64,000 bases of DNA. Origin: Paeniglutamicibacter gangotriensis Lz1y (lineage in GTDB: Bacteria > Actinomycetota > Actinomycetes > Actinomycetales > Micrococcaceae). The stretch lies in assembly GCF_000348945.1 (NCBI RefSeq), contig NZ_AOCK01000001.1, positions 1 to 64,000 of the forward strand, in the 5' to 3' direction. The notes beneath the pieces are model-generated. The model saw nothing but the letters and a program-made list of their open reading frames with translations, was not told the DNA's origin and did not search any database. Position numbers and translations under genes: made by a program. This document shows positions 17,355-26,419 of this stretch, one piece after another. How positions within the stretch are numbered: position 1 is the stretch's first letter; the number at the start of each line of letters is the position of its first letter.

Positions 17355-18038
17355 ATGACCAAGGCCGCCCCCCGTGAACTTTCCCAGCTGACCCCGCTCG
17401 CGCAGTTGAGGGCGGGACGTCTTCCCCTGCGCCTTCTCCAGCTCTTCGTTGGACTCACCCTGTTCGGTGTGGCGATGGCCGGATTTGTCCGTTCGGGTCT
17501 TGGGCTGGCCCCGTGGGACGTGTTGCACTACGGAGTCACCCTGCATACGGGCCTGAGCCTGGGCACAGTGGTGATCATCTTTGGTTTTCTCGTTTTGCTG
17601 CTGTGGATCCCGCTGCGGCAAATGCCCGGATTGGGGACCATCGCCAACGTCATCTGGATCGGTGTCTCAGCAGATATCGGATTGGCGATCCTGCCGCAGG
17701 CCGAGGGCATCCCCGCCCAGATCGGCATGTTCGCGGCCGCCCTGTTGGTCAACGCGCTAGGTGGTGGGCTGTATATCGGCAGCCAGCTGGGACCGGGCCC
17801 GCGCGACGGGTTGATGACCGGACTGCATTCGAGAACCGGCATAAGTCTTCGGTTGGCCCGCACCGGCGTCGAGGTTCTGGTTCTGGTCATCGGTTGGCTA
17901 TTGGGTGGCATCGTCGGAGTCGGCACCGTCATATTCGCTGTGGCCATCGGCCCGCTCACTCAGGTGTTCCTGCGCTATTGCATCATCGAATTGCGTCCCA
18001 AGGTCCGTGAAGATCCGGTCGCCACACCACGCGTTTAA
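17355..18038 (+). CDS. YczE/YitT-type integral membrane protein
   Basis: 227 aa with about five membrane segments. Family signatures: LFVGLTLFGVAMAGFVRSGLG, followed by LAPWDVLHYGV, and LGGGLYIGSQLGPGPRDGLM further on; the GPGPRDGLM motif is diagnostic of the YczE/YyaS/YitT group. The function is unknown; in Bacillus YczE affects surfactin production. The start is the ATG at 17355, since upstream frame overlaps the HNH gene. Codon-rich basic tail at the C-terminus. Confidence 0.85.
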   Translation: MTKAAPRELSQLTPLAQLRAGRLPLRLLQLFVGLTLFGVAMAGFVRSGLGLAPWDVLHYGVTLHTGLSLGTVVIIFGFLVLLLWIPLRQMPGLGTIANVIWIGVSADIGLAILPQAEGIPAQIGMFAAALLVNALGGGLYIGSQLGPGPRDGLMTGLHSRTGISLRLARTGVEVLVLVIGWLLGGIVGVGTVIFAVAIGPLTQVFLRYCIIELRPKVREDPVATPRV

Positions 18039-18129
18039 CGCAGGCACTGAGGCGCCACAGACCGGACGCCGATAGCGGGATCCGGTGTTTGGCCAGACGA
18101 AACGGGACTTTGACGGCATAATTAGGAAT

Positions 18130-18744
18130 GTGTATGTCGTAACCCTCAAACAACGTGATCGACGCGCCGACGGTGACCTCGGCGACGAAATGCTGCGCGT
18201 CCTGTCCGAGATCCCGACGCTGACGGCTTTCCAGCGTTCCGGGCCGTCCCTGTTGGTCGGTGTTCCGCAAGACCCCTTGGGCACCGTGGATGCGGTGCTC
18301 ACGGCGCTGCGCAGTCATCACTGGCTGGTGGGACTCGGGGTGGGAAGCCTGTACGAGCCGGTGCCCGACGAGGCCCAGTTCCTGCAGGGGGCGGCGTTGG
18401 GTTACGCGCACACCGCCGCGGAGCGCTCCGAGCATACCGGCGAACGCATCCCGCTCAGCGTGGTTGGGCACGAGGTGGACATCGCCGCCGAAGCCGAGGC
18501 CGTACTGCGGCTGCTGGGCCAGATCGTCAGCACACGTAGCGTTGCCGAGTGGGCGGTGCTAGACCTGCTGACCCCCGGGGTACGCGGCCAGCAAAAGCAT
18601 GTCGCAGCCGAACTGGGCATCAGCGCCCAGGCGGTGTCCAAGGCGGTGGTTCGATCAGCATGGGTCGAGGAATGGGCCGCACGCCCGGCCGCCGCGCGGT
18701 TGCTGCAGCTGCTAGATTCGCCACCCGCCGTCCCGGCTTCCTGA
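18130..18744 (+). CDS. Probable transcriptional regulator with C-terminal winged-helix-like segment
   Basis: 204 aa from a GTG at 18130 (AGGA just upstream); a GTG at 18085 is an alternative. The N-terminal half (YVVTLKQRDRRADGDLGDEM, then GLGVGSLYEPVP) resembles the SatD-like proteins found in actinobacteria. The C-terminal quarter has HVAAELGISAQAVSKAVVRS, a readable helix-turn-helix usually annotated as MarR-type. The next gene encodes a DUF1761 membrane protein in the same direction, a possible target. The SatD relation is my reading and not secure. Confidence 0.65.
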   Translation: MYVVTLKQRDRRADGDLGDEMLRVLSEIPTLTAFQRSGPSLLVGVPQDPLGTVDAVLTALRSHHWLVGLGVGSLYEPVPDEAQFLQGAALGYAHTAAERSEHTGERIPLSVVGHEVDIAAEAEAVLRLLGQIVSTRSVAEWAVLDLLTPGVRGQQKHVAAELGISAQAVSKAVVRSAWVEEWAARPAAARLLQLLDSPPAVPAS

Positions 18745-18868
18745 GACTGCCCACGTTTTCCCGCCGCACCCTCGTCACCTTGCGGTTTCGGACGTAGGAT
18801 CGGCGCTACAGGTCCCCCTTCCAAGGGACTAGCCGATCAGCCACGCAGGATCAGATGAGGAGCAAGCC

Positions 18869-19285
18869 ATGGTTCCGGAAATCAATTGGATCGCGGTCGT
18901 TGTCGCGACGATCTCAACGATGGTCGTTGGCAGCATTTGGTACACACCGAAGGTCTTTGGCAACTATTGGATGAAGGTGGCGAAGGTCAAGCCCGGCGAA
19001 GCGAAAAATGCCGTTCTGCCGATCCTGGTCACCCTCGTGGTCAGCTTCATCAGCGCCTGGGTCCTAGCCGGTGCGACCTATCTGTCCTTTGATTTTTACG
19101 GCGGCTCTTACCTGAGCAATGCGTTGCTGACGGCCGTGATTCTGTGGGGTGGGTTCACCGCGGCGCGTTTCATCACACACGATGCCTTCGAGGGCCGCCC
19201 GGTGGGTCTGACGGTACTGAACTGCGTCCATGAGCTGGTGACCTTCATGGTCATGGGCATGATCATCGGCTTGTTTGCCATCTGA
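18869..19285 (+). CDS. DUF1761 family membrane protein
   Basis: 138 aa with four hydrophobic segments: near residues 5-25, 50-70, 85-105 and 115-138. The start VPEINWIAVVVATISTMVVG and the following SIWYTPKVFGNYWMK block are characteristic of DUF1761. SD GAGGAG precedes the ATG. Function unknown. It follows the putative regulator at 18130-18744 by 124 bases. Confidence 0.85.
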   Translation: MVPEINWIAVVVATISTMVVGSIWYTPKVFGNYWMKVAKVKPGEAKNAVLPILVTLVVSFISAWVLAGATYLSFDFYGGSYLSNALLTAVILWGGFTAARFITHDAFEGRPVGLTVLNCVHELVTFMVMGMIIGLFAI

Positions 19286-19313
19286 GTCACGGCGTTTCGG
19301 GCGCTACTGGGCC

Positions 19314-19757
19314 CTACTGTGTGGCGCTGGGAGTCGGAAGTGGCTCCTGCTCGAACTCCAGCCAACCAATCGTGTAGTTGCCACCGCGTTCGAACACGTC
19401 AAAGGTTTCCCCCTGCGGATGGCTCGGCGTGCTGAGCACGAGCTCGGACCAATGCCCCATGGTGGAATCCGGCACGGGCTTCACAGTGAATCCTGCGGCT
19501 ACATCCATGCCGCGCAGCTGCGTTTCAAGGCTCTCGAACTGTTCGCCGACGGTATCCGTGCCTCCGGTGGTGGTCACCCGGCATACTTCGACTTGGTCCC
19601 CGGAAAGAGTCGAATCGACCAAATGATCCATGGCCTCTTCAATCGTGGGTTTCCCGGTGTTGCAGATGACATCCGGGGAAGTGCAGCCGGTCAGTAGCGC
19701 CGCGGCACCGATCAGGGACAGGGCGAGGGCTCCGGCTTGTTTCATGGGTTTAAGCAT
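19314..19757 (-). CDS. Hypothetical lipoprotein
   Basis: 147 aa. The signal peptide with lipobox (ALSLIGAAALLTGC) ends at a Cys near residue 25, so the protein is predicted to be anchored on the outer face of the membrane. The mature part (DVICNTGKPTIEEAMDHLVD at its start) has three further cysteines. I recognise no domain. The start (19757 or 19745) is uncertain because no clear SD is seen. Convergent with DUF1761. Confidence 0.7.
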   Translation of the reverse strand: MLKPMKQAGALALSLIGAAALLTGCTSPDVICNTGKPTIEEAMDHLVDSTLSGDQVEVCRVTTTGGTDTVGEQFESLETQLRGMDVAAGFTVKPVPDSTMGHWSELVLSTPSHPQGETFDVFERGGNYTIGWLEFEQEPLPTPSATQ

Positions 19758-19976
19758 AGCCAAGAGAATCACCGGCGACAGACCCGTGCGCCTGCCACGT
19801 CCGGTGTCAGTGCCCCGCGCAGACCAGTAATATCACCAGGTCGATTAAATGGCGGTCGGTTCTTACCTCGACACCCGAGTCGCTCCGCCTAGTAGAGCGG
19901 GCAGCACTCCGGACGCAGGGAGGCGCCCGATCCCGAGGTCGTGACCGTCGGGATCGGGCGCCACCACATCTTGGCG
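19758..19976 (-). terminator. Gap with strong hairpin at the end of the HAD gene
   Basis: No gene is visible in this 219-base gap. At 19922-19962 a perfect 14-bp stem (GGCGCCCGATCCCG against its complement) with a 13-base loop lies 15 bases after the HAD stop on the minus strand. There is no U-run after it, so termination could be Rho-assisted; mRNA 3'-end protection is the alternative. Confidence 0.55.
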
Positions 19977-20831
19977 TTAGGCCGGGCTGACCCCTGCGTT
20001 GTCGGCCAGGAACTCCCGGAGCACTACGGCGAGTCCATCGTCATCGACACCCGCGGCAATCTCGTCGGCCACGGCCTTGACCTCGTCTGGAGCTTGGCCC
20101 ATGGCCACCCCGCGACCGGCCCAGGCCAGCATTTCGATGTCGTTTCGGCCATCGCCCACGGCAATGGTCGACTCGATGTCGAACCCGTGCTGGGTGCGCA
20201 GGGCCTCCAGACCGCTGGCCTTGGTGATGCCCTGGGCGGCGATGTCCAGCCAGGCGGTCCAGCCCACGGAGTAGGTGACACCGGAAAGGCCCATGGCGCC
20301 GACGGCTTCGCCGAACTCCTCGACAGTGGAATCTGTGGAGAAGACCACCAGGCGCACGGCGGTGGCCTCGAGCATCTCGTTCAAGGTCACCGGTGTGGAC
20401 ACGACCCCGAAGCTGGCGTCTTCGAAGCGTTCGGTGGAAAGGAATCGACCCTGGTCATCTTCCAGCGCGTACTTTGCTGTGGGTAGCGCCTTGATGAGTG
20501 CGCGCAGTGCTGGTGCAGGATCGAAGGTCTTGCGTTCAACGACCTCGTAGCCGTCCTCCAGGGACAGGTCGATACGTGCGGTGACCCCGCCGTTGCAGCA
20601 GACCGCGTAGCCGCTCTCGATGCCAAGCATCTGGATCACCGGTAGCGTGGCGCCGAGCGATCGTCCGGTGGAAATAACCACCTCGTGTCCAGCCGCGACG
20701 ATGGCGCGTGCCGAGTCCTTGACCGCCTGGCTCATATGCCCATCGTGGTTGACTAGGGTGCCGTCGACATCAAGGCAGATCATGTATGTTTTGGTTGCTT
20801 CTGACCGGTCTTCGATGCCGGTACTTGTCAT
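19977..20831 (-). CDS. HAD-superfamily (Cof type, subfamily IIB) phosphatase
   Basis: 284 aa; the start at 20831 is favoured by GGAAGA nine bases upstream (20840 is the alternative). Motif I CLDVDGTLVNHDG, motif II ISTGRS, and motif IV VGDGRNDIEMLAWAGRG are clear. Cof-like enzymes dephosphorylate sugar phosphates, nucleotides or flavin/thiamin intermediates, with broad specificity. Lies downstream of serS with a terminator between, so probably an independent unit. Confidence 0.88.
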   Translation of the reverse strand: MTSTGIEDRSEATKTYMICLDVDGTLVNHDGHMSQAVKDSARAIVAAGHEVVISTGRSLGATLPVIQMLGIESGYAVCCNGGVTARIDLSLEDGYEVVERKTFDPAPALRALIKALPTAKYALEDDQGRFLSTERFEDASFGVVSTPVTLNEMLEATAVRLVVFSTDSTVEEFGEAVGAMGLSGVTYSVGWTAWLDIAAQGITKASGLEALRTQHGFDIESTIAVGDGRNDIEMLAWAGRGVAMGQAPDEVKAVADEIAAGVDDDGLAVVLREFLADNAGVSPA

Positions 20832-20950
20832 AACTGTCATTCTTCCAGTGAAGCATCAAAAGCAGATTCCGGACATGAGCCAACCCACAATGTGTCGTGA
20901 ACGTTGGGTGAACCCCCGCCGACCCGCGGATGCCCCACGGCTCCGGGACC

Positions 20951-21006
20951 GGTTTAAAAGCAGTGGGGAGTGGGATGCGGCGGTTGCCGCATCCCACTCC
21001 CCACTG
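20951..21006 (-). terminator. Terminator of serS
   Basis: Stem of about 20 bp (arms 20961-20980 and 20987-21006, e.g. GTGGGGAGTGGGATGCGG against its complement) with a six-base loop. On the minus strand it is followed by GCTTTTAAACC, a modest U-tract. Located just after the serS stop at 21035. Confidence 0.85.
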
Positions 21007-21034
21007 GTCATTGTCGCGCTTCTGGCGCGGCGCC

Positions 21035-22321
21035 CTACAGGACCGGGAACACTTCCATTCCCCCGAGGTACGGTCGCAGCGCCTCCGGGACGGTGACGGA
21101 GCCGTCGGCGTTCTGGTGCTGTTCCAGGATGGCCACGATCCAGCGGGTGGTGGCCAGGGTGCCGTTCAACGTTGCCACCGCACGGGTCTTACCCGGCTTG
21201 CCGTCCTCACCGATCTCGCGTTCGCGGATGTTCAGGCGGCGTGCCTGGAACGTGGTGCAGTTCGAGGTGGAGGTCAACTCGCGGTAGGCGTCTTGGGTCG
21301 GGACCCAGGCCTCGCAGTCGAACTTGCGGGCCGCGCTCATGCCCAGATCCCCGGCCGCGGTGTCGATGACACGGTAGGGAACCTCGACCTTGGCAAGCAT
21401 TTCTTCTTCCAGGGCCAGCAGCTTGGCGTGCTCTGCTTCGGCTTCCTCCGGCGTGCAGTACACAAACATCTCCAGCTTGTTGAACTGGTGCACGCGGATG
21501 ATGCCGCGGGTGTCCTTGCCTGCGGAACCCGCCTCGCGGCGATAGCAGGTGGACCATCCGGCAAACTTTTCGGGGCCGGTGGACAGGTCGAGGATCTCGT
21601 TGGCGTGGTAGCCAGCCAGGGCGACCTCGGAGGTGCCCACTAGGTAGAGATCGTCGCGCTCAAGCTTGTAGATCTCATCGTCGTGCTCGACGTCAAACCC
21701 GGTGCCCTGCATGGTCTCGGGGCGTACCAGCGTCGGGGTGATCATCGGGATGAAGCCCTTTTGGATGGCCAGGTCCAGCGCCATATTCATGAGCGCGATT
21801 TCCAACCGTGCACCCACTCCCTTGAGGAAGTAGAAGCGCGATCCCGAGACCTTCGCTCCGCGTTCCATGTCGATGGCGCCGAGCAGCTCTCCGAGTTCGA
21901 GGTGGTCACGCGGCTCAAAGCCATCGGCACTGAAGTCGCGGGGGGTGCCCACATGCTTGACGACGGTGAAGTCGTCTTCTCCGCCCGAGGGCACACCGTC
22001 AAGAATCAAGTTGGGGATGGAGCGCTGCAGCTGGGTGTAGGTTTCTGCCGCTTCGTCGGAGGCCGCTTGGGCAGCCTTCACGTTCTGCGACAGTTCCTTG
22101 ACCTCGTCCAGGAGCGCCTGCTTTTCTTCGCCCTTGGCCGCACCGACCCTCTTGCTGAAGGTCTTTTGTTGGGCTCGCAGCGCCTCAAAGGATGCAATCG
22201 ACTCACGGCGCGCCGAATCGGCGGCCAAAATCGCATCAATCAGGGACTCGTCCGCCCCACGGGAGCGCTGCGAAGCGCGGAAGATATCTGGATTTTCACT
22301 GAGTAGTTTTACGTCGATCAC
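21035..22321 (-). CDS. serS: Seryl-tRNA synthetase
   Basis: Class II aminoacyl-tRNA synthetase charging tRNA-Ser (and tRNA-Sec where present). 428 aa. An N-terminal coiled-coil arm (about residues 30-100) precedes the catalytic core. Motif 2 is [19 protein letters not shown] and motif 3 is in [19 protein letters not shown]. Ends PYLGG plus a short tail, as usual. Divergent from the lipid kinase gene, with only 38 bases between starts. Confidence 0.97.
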   Translation of the reverse strand: MIDVKLLSENPDIFRASQRSRGADESLIDAILAADSARRESIASFEALRAQQKTFSKRVGAAKGEEKQALLDEVKELSQNVKAAQAASDEAAETYTQLQRSIPNLILDGVPSGGEDDFTVVKHVGTPRDFSADGFEPRDHLELGELLGAIDMERGAKVSGSRFYFLKGVGARLEIALMNMALDLAIQKGFIPMITPTLVRPETMQGTGFDVEHDDEIYKLERDDLYLVGTSEVALAGYHANEILDLSTGPEKFAGWSTCYRREAGSAGKDTRGIIRVHQFNKLEMFVYCTPEEAEAEHAKLLALEEEMLAKVEVPYRVIDTAAGDLGMSAARKFDCEAWVPTQDAYRELTSTSNCTTFQARRLNIREREIGEDGKPGKTRAVATLNGTLATTRWIVAILEQHQNADGSVTVPEALRPYLGGMEVFPVL

Positions 22322-22359
22322 ATCCTAAGCCTAGCAATGCCCGTTAGTCTGGGAAGACT

Positions 22360-23403
22360 ATGCAACGGAATCGACTTATTGCCCTCATCAGTGCAGGCGC
22401 CGCGGGCACGGCCGCTACCATCAGCTGGTTGTCCGTGCGCAGGCTCGTTGACCGCAACCGCCCGACTACTCTGGCGCCCGTGGTGGACGGTGTTTCCTCG
22501 GCGCGCAAGGTCGCTTTGGTAATCAATCCGTCCAAGTCAGGCACCGATGAAGCAATTTCAGCGGTGAAACATGTCTGTGCCGAGGCGGGCCTGGCCGAAC
22601 CACTGGTGTTGGAGTCCACCGTGGAGGATGCCGGCCAGGGCGCCGCACACCGAGCGTTGGAAGCCGGATGCGATCTGATCATTGCCGCAGGTGGTGACGG
22701 GACGGTCCGCGCCGTCGCCGAAGTCTTGCGCGACACCGAAGCCACCCTGGGATTGATCCCACTGGGCACCGGAAATTTGCTGGCCCGCAACGTGGAAGTA
22801 CCCCTGGAAGACATCGGCACCGCCGCCCTGGGGGCCGTCCGCGGCCCGGTGCGCACCATCGACACGGGGTCAATCACCTTGGAGCATGTCGATGGGCATA
22901 CCAGCGAGCACGCGTTCCTGGTGATTGCCGGCGTGGGCACCGACGCGGATGTCATGGATGACACCAACGAGGACCTCAAGGCCAAGGTCGGTTGGCTTGC
23001 CTACTCAGAGGCCGGATTCCGGCACCTTCCGGGCAAGCGAAAGAAGATCTCGATCGCCCTGGACGGCGGCAATGAGCAAACCCGTAGCGTGCGCTCGGTG
23101 CTCTTCGCCAATTGCGGGAAGCTCCAGGGACTGGATCTTGTTCCGGAGGCAAAGATCGACGACGGCGTCCTTGACGTGGTCATGCTCAGCCCCCGCAGCG
23201 CGGCCGGCTGGGCCTGGATCTTCCTCAAGACCGCATTCCGTGCCCGCGGAACGATCCCGGTGATGGGCTTTTACCCCAGCGCCACGCTGGCGGTCCGCTG
23301 CCACGAACCCATGAACACGCAGATCGACGGCGACGGGACGGGCTTGGTCAACGGGCTCCGGGTGGAAGTGCGACCCGGCTCGTTGAAGATCCGCGTGGCC
23401 TAA
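22360..23403 (+). CDS. Diacylglycerol kinase family lipid kinase
   Basis: 347 aa. The DAGK catalytic domain shows LVINPSKSGTDEA near residue 50, IIAAGGDGTVRAVAEVL (GGDGT nucleotide loop) near residue 105 and LIPLGTGNLLARN about 30 residues later. Such proteins phosphorylate diacylglycerol, ceramide-like lipids or phosphatidylinositol precursors at the membrane. An N-terminal hydrophobic stretch (LIALISAGAAGTAATISWL) may anchor it. The substrate is unknown. A strong terminator follows. Confidence 0.9.
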   Translation: MQRNRLIALISAGAAGTAATISWLSVRRLVDRNRPTTLAPVVDGVSSARKVALVINPSKSGTDEAISAVKHVCAEAGLAEPLVLESTVEDAGQGAAHRALEAGCDLIIAAGGDGTVRAVAEVLRDTEATLGLIPLGTGNLLARNVEVPLEDIGTAALGAVRGPVRTIDTGSITLEHVDGHTSEHAFLVIAGVGTDADVMDDTNEDLKAKVGWLAYSEAGFRHLPGKRKKISIALDGGNEQTRSVRSVLFANCGKLQGLDLVPEAKIDDGVLDVVMLSPRSAAGWAWIFLKTAFRARGTIPVMGFYPSATLAVRCHEPMNTQIDGDGTGLVNGLRVEVRPGSLKIRVA

Positions 23404-23413
23404 TCAACGTCGG

Positions 23414-23461
23414 TGGCCCCGGGTCCCGCGCGATAATCGCGCCGGACCCGGGGCCTTTTTT
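23414..23461 (+). terminator. Terminator of the lipid kinase gene
   Basis: GGCCCCGGGTCC pairs with GGACCCGGGGCC, and the stem continues with GCGCGA/TCGCGC around a TAA loop. TTTTTT follows at 23456-23461. Sits between the convergent lipid kinase gene and pheA. Confidence 0.92.
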
Positions 23462-23484
23462 CGTTAGCTACGCTCGGTAATCGG

Positions 23485-24417
23485 CTACGAAGTCGCCAAC
23501 CGTGCGGTGAGCCCGGAGACCCAGTCCTGGGCCTTGGAGAACGCCGCATCGGAATTGTGCGCATCCACCGATGAGGACAATCCCTCGGCGGCTGGGTAGG
23601 AGCCCAGGAAGCGCAGGTTGGGGCAGACCCGGTGCAGGCCACTGAGCGCATCGGCCACACGTTCCTGGGCCAGGTGCCCGTCGACATCCACGGAGAAGAA
23701 GTACTTGCCCATGCCTTCGCCGGTGGGGCGGGACTCGATGCGGCTGAGGTTGACCCCACGCACCACAAACTGTTCCAGGATGTCCATCAGCGCGCCCGGG
23801 CGGTCTTCGCTCAGCGGCAGGATCACGGTGCTTTTGTCGACCCCGGTGGGCGCGGGGATTGGGCCTGGCCGGGCCACCAACACGAAGCGTGTCACCGCTC
23901 CGGCGTTGTCTTCGATGCTGGTGCGCAGGACCTTCAGCCCGCGTTCTTCGGCGACCAGCGGGGAACAGATCGCCGCGTCATGGCTGGTTTCGTCCTCCAG
24001 CAGCCCCAGTGCACCTGCGGCCGTAGACGACGCTGGAATGAATTCGGCATTCGGCATATTCGATTCGGCCCAGCCGCGGCATTGCGCCCAGGCGTGGCCG
24101 TGGGTCGCGACGGAACGGATCTGGTCGATGGTGTCGATGTTGCTGCGCACGGCCAGCACAAAGCTGATCGTGACCAAGGCCTCGCGCATGATCTGCAACG
24201 GCTCCCCGGTCGCAATGGCGTCGAGCGTGGTCGAGACCCCGCCCTCGACAGAGTTCTCGATCGGGACCATGGCAGCATCGGCTTCCCCGGTACGGACCAG
24301 TTCCAGCGCCGCGTTGACGTTTGCTGCCGGGATGCGTTCTGAATCCCGTGCCTCTGGGACCTGCAAGAGGGCCGCTTCGGTGAAGGTGCCTGCCGGCCCC
24401 AGATAGGTGTAGATCAT
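23485..24417 (-). CDS. pheA: Prephenate dehydratase
   Basis: Converts prephenate to phenylpyruvate, the committed step to phenylalanine. 310 aa, monofunctional actinobacterial type. The catalytic half begins TYLGPAGTFTEAAL and contains IENSVEGGVSTTLD and TRFVLVARPG. A C-terminal ACT domain (GALMDILEQFVVRGVNLSRI then ESRPTGEGMGKYFF) is the Phe-sensing regulatory part. The start overlaps the rhodanese stop (ATGA), so the two are translationally coupled. Confidence 0.95.
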   Translation of the reverse strand: MIYTYLGPAGTFTEAALLQVPEARDSERIPAANVNAALELVRTGEADAAMVPIENSVEGGVSTTLDAIATGEPLQIMREALVTISFVLAVRSNIDTIDQIRSVATHGHAWAQCRGWAESNMPNAEFIPASSTAAGALGLLEDETSHDAAICSPLVAEERGLKVLRTSIEDNAGAVTRFVLVARPGPIPAPTGVDKSTVILPLSEDRPGALMDILEQFVVRGVNLSRIESRPTGEGMGKYFFSVDVDGHLAQERVADALSGLHRVCPNLRFLGSYPAAEGLSSSVDAHNSDAAFSKAQDWVSGLTARLATS

Positions 24418-24740
24418 CGGACGTTAGGCTCCTGCCCGTTTTCGCTTTCAAGCTTCAGCCCGGCCTCGAGCCAGGCCCCGGAACCACCGGCGATGTTGAG
24501 GGCACTGTAGCCCTGCGCCACCAGCCACGCGGCCGCCTGGCCCGAGCGGCCACCGGTGCGGCAGATGACGTAAGCGTCGACATCCGGGTCGAGCTCCTCG
24601 TAGCGCATCGGCAAATCGCCCAACGGAATATGGACGGCGCCCGAGGCATGCCCCTCAACGAATTCGTACTCTTCACGAACATCCAGGATCAGTGCGCCGG
24701 ATGGCACCTGGTCGACCGAAACCGTTTCAAAATCACTCAT
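24414..24740 (-). CDS. Rhodanese-like domain protein
   Basis: 108 aa from the ATG at 24740, the length of a single-domain rhodanese. VILDVREEYEFVEGHASGA-type opening and IPLGDLPMR are seen, and the active-site loop is YVICRTGGRSGQAAAWL with the catalytic Cys in CRTGGR. Probably handles persulfide sulfur in the cytoplasm. Overlaps pheA, with no obvious functional link. Confidence 0.92.
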   Translation of the reverse strand: MSDFETVSVDQVPSGALILDVREEYEFVEGHASGAVHIPLGDLPMRYEELDPDVDAYVICRTGGRSGQAAAWLVAQGYSALNIAGGSGAWLEAGLKLESENGQEPNVR

Positions 24741-24984
24741 GGCTCTCCCTTGGCTCACTGCGTGGACTGTTGATCCCCAGCCTAGCGCCCGCCGGCCTAC
24801 GGCCACCGCCTCGATGAAGCCGATGTTGCGCGTTCTTGCGCGGCAATCGGGGCCGCACTAGGACACCACTAGCGCCCTTGGTACCAACCCGTACTAGTCT
24901 CGAAGGTGTCGCCATGGTGGCGACCGGATCCTCGTTTCCGTAGCGGGCGGGCCCGGCGGCCACATTTTTGCAAGGGAGTCCACG
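24741..24984. other. Divergent gap between rhodanese and amidase genes
   Basis: No gene is visible. A perfect 10-bp palindrome TTGGTACCAA lies at 24878-24887, and a small hairpin (GTCGCC/GGCGAC) at 24908-24924. The amidase has AAGGGAG before its ATG. Either element could be regulatory, but nothing else supports this. Confidence 0.35.
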
Positions 24985-26367
24985 ATGACCGAGATATCCG
25001 AGTTCGATGCTCTGGGGTTGCGCAACGCGCTGGCCACGAAGGAAGTCTCCGCACGCGAAGCCACCGCGCATTTCCTGGCGAAGATCGAGGAGCTGAACCC
25101 TTCGCTGGGTTCCTTTGTCACGGTGACCGCGGACCTGGCCCTCCAGACTGCGGCGCGTGCGGATGACGCCCTGGCCGCGGGTGCGGTGCCGGGAATGCTG
25201 CACGGGATGCCGCTGGCCTACAAGGACCTGCTGGATGTTACAGGGATTGCGACAGGCTACGGCACCGCGGCGTTCGAGCCGGTCATCGCGAAGCAGGATT
25301 CACCGCTTGTGGCGGTACTCTCCGGCACCGGGGCCATCGGTCTGGGCAAGACCCAGGTCCCGGAATTCGGGTTGAGTTGCCACTCGGAAAACGAAGTCTC
25401 CCCCCCGGCCCGCAACCCGCTGGATGCCACCCGTTCGGCCGGAGGTTCCAGTGGCGGGCAGGCCGCGGCAATCGCAGCGGGAATGCTGCCGTTCGGTCCG
25501 GGCAATGACGGCGGCGGCTCGGTGCGCATCCCCGCCTCCGCCTGCGGGCTGATCGGGCTCAAGCCGGGCCTCGGAACCATTCCCACCGATGTGTTGGATG
25601 GCAAGGTCGATGCCTTCGGCGCACCCCGGCTCACGGTCTCCGGGCCGCTGGCCCATACCGCCGCCGATGCTGCCCTGCTCATGGATGCCATGGTCGACGC
25701 CACCGCAGAGACCTTCCTGGAGGCGGTCTCCGAACCTGCCCTGGAGGCATTGCGTTCACTGCGCATCGGCATCAGCACCGCCAGCCCCTTCTCCTCGGTG
25801 TACCCAATCACGTTGTCCCCCGACACCCGCGCGGCGCTGGATGCGGGCATCAAACGCCTGGGTGCCTTCGGGCACCACATGGAGGAAGCCGAGCTCTACT
25901 ACGACGCGGCCTACCCGGAGAACTTCTCCACGGTTTGGACCTCCGGACTGGCCGCGGCCCCGATCCCACCGGGAAGCGAATCCAAGCTCGGCACCCTGGC
26001 CCGGTCCTTCCGTGAACGTGCCATCGCCCGGGACAAATCCACCAGCCTCGCCGCAGCACGCCGGTTGACGGAGATCGCGGCGGACTTCCGCACCCAATGG
26101 GGACGTTACGACGTCATCCTCACCCCCGCCATGGCGTTTGCTCCCCCCAAAATCGGCTTCTACACCTCGCAGGATGCCGACACCGACTACATGCGCCAAT
26201 GCCAGTACACGCCCTACACCTCGATGGTGAATGTTTCGGGTCTTCCAGCGATCACGGTTCCGACTTTTACCACGGCCGACGGCTTCTCGATGGGCGTGCA
26301 GATCATCGGGCGGGCAGGCTCCGAGGCCCGTTTGCTGACGCTGGCCGCACAGCTGACCAAAATGTGA
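24985..26367 (+). CDS. Amidase (amidase signature family)
   Basis: 460 aa. The Ser-Ser-Lys triad is visible: Lys in GMPLAYKDLLDVTG, Ser in SAGGSSGGQAAAIAAG and Ser in DGGGSVRIPASACGLIGLKP. The family hydrolyses a wide range of amides and includes GatA-like, aryl and peptide amidases. No GatB or GatC is adjacent, so a free amidase is likelier than GatA. The peptide transporter follows 52 bases downstream in the same direction, which suggests use of imported amides or peptides. Confidence 0.88.
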   Translation: MTEISEFDALGLRNALATKEVSAREATAHFLAKIEELNPSLGSFVTVTADLALQTAARADDALAAGAVPGMLHGMPLAYKDLLDVTGIATGYGTAAFEPVIAKQDSPLVAVLSGTGAIGLGKTQVPEFGLSCHSENEVSPPARNPLDATRSAGGSSGGQAAAIAAGMLPFGPGNDGGGSVRIPASACGLIGLKPGLGTIPTDVLDGKVDAFGAPRLTVSGPLAHTAADAALLMDAMVDATAETFLEAVSEPALEALRSLRIGISTASPFSSVYPITLSPDTRAALDAGIKRLGAFGHHMEEAELYYDAAYPENFSTVWTSGLAAAPIPPGSESKLGTLARSFRERAIARDKSTSLAAARRLTEIAADFRTQWGRYDVILTPAMAFAPPKIGFYTSQDADTDYMRQCQYTPYTSMVNVSGLPAITVPTFTTADGFSMGVQIIGRAGSEARLLTLAAQLTKM

Positions 26368-26419
26368 GATTGGTCTACAAAGTAGGCATGGCGCACGTCA
26401 CGGGCTAAAAATTGATGAC

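Noticed and set aside
24733-25203. Open frame of 156 codons on the minus strand across the divergent gap
   Set aside because: It overlaps the amidase start and rhodanese start, is Arg/Gly-biased and resembles no family; a GC-rich shadow.
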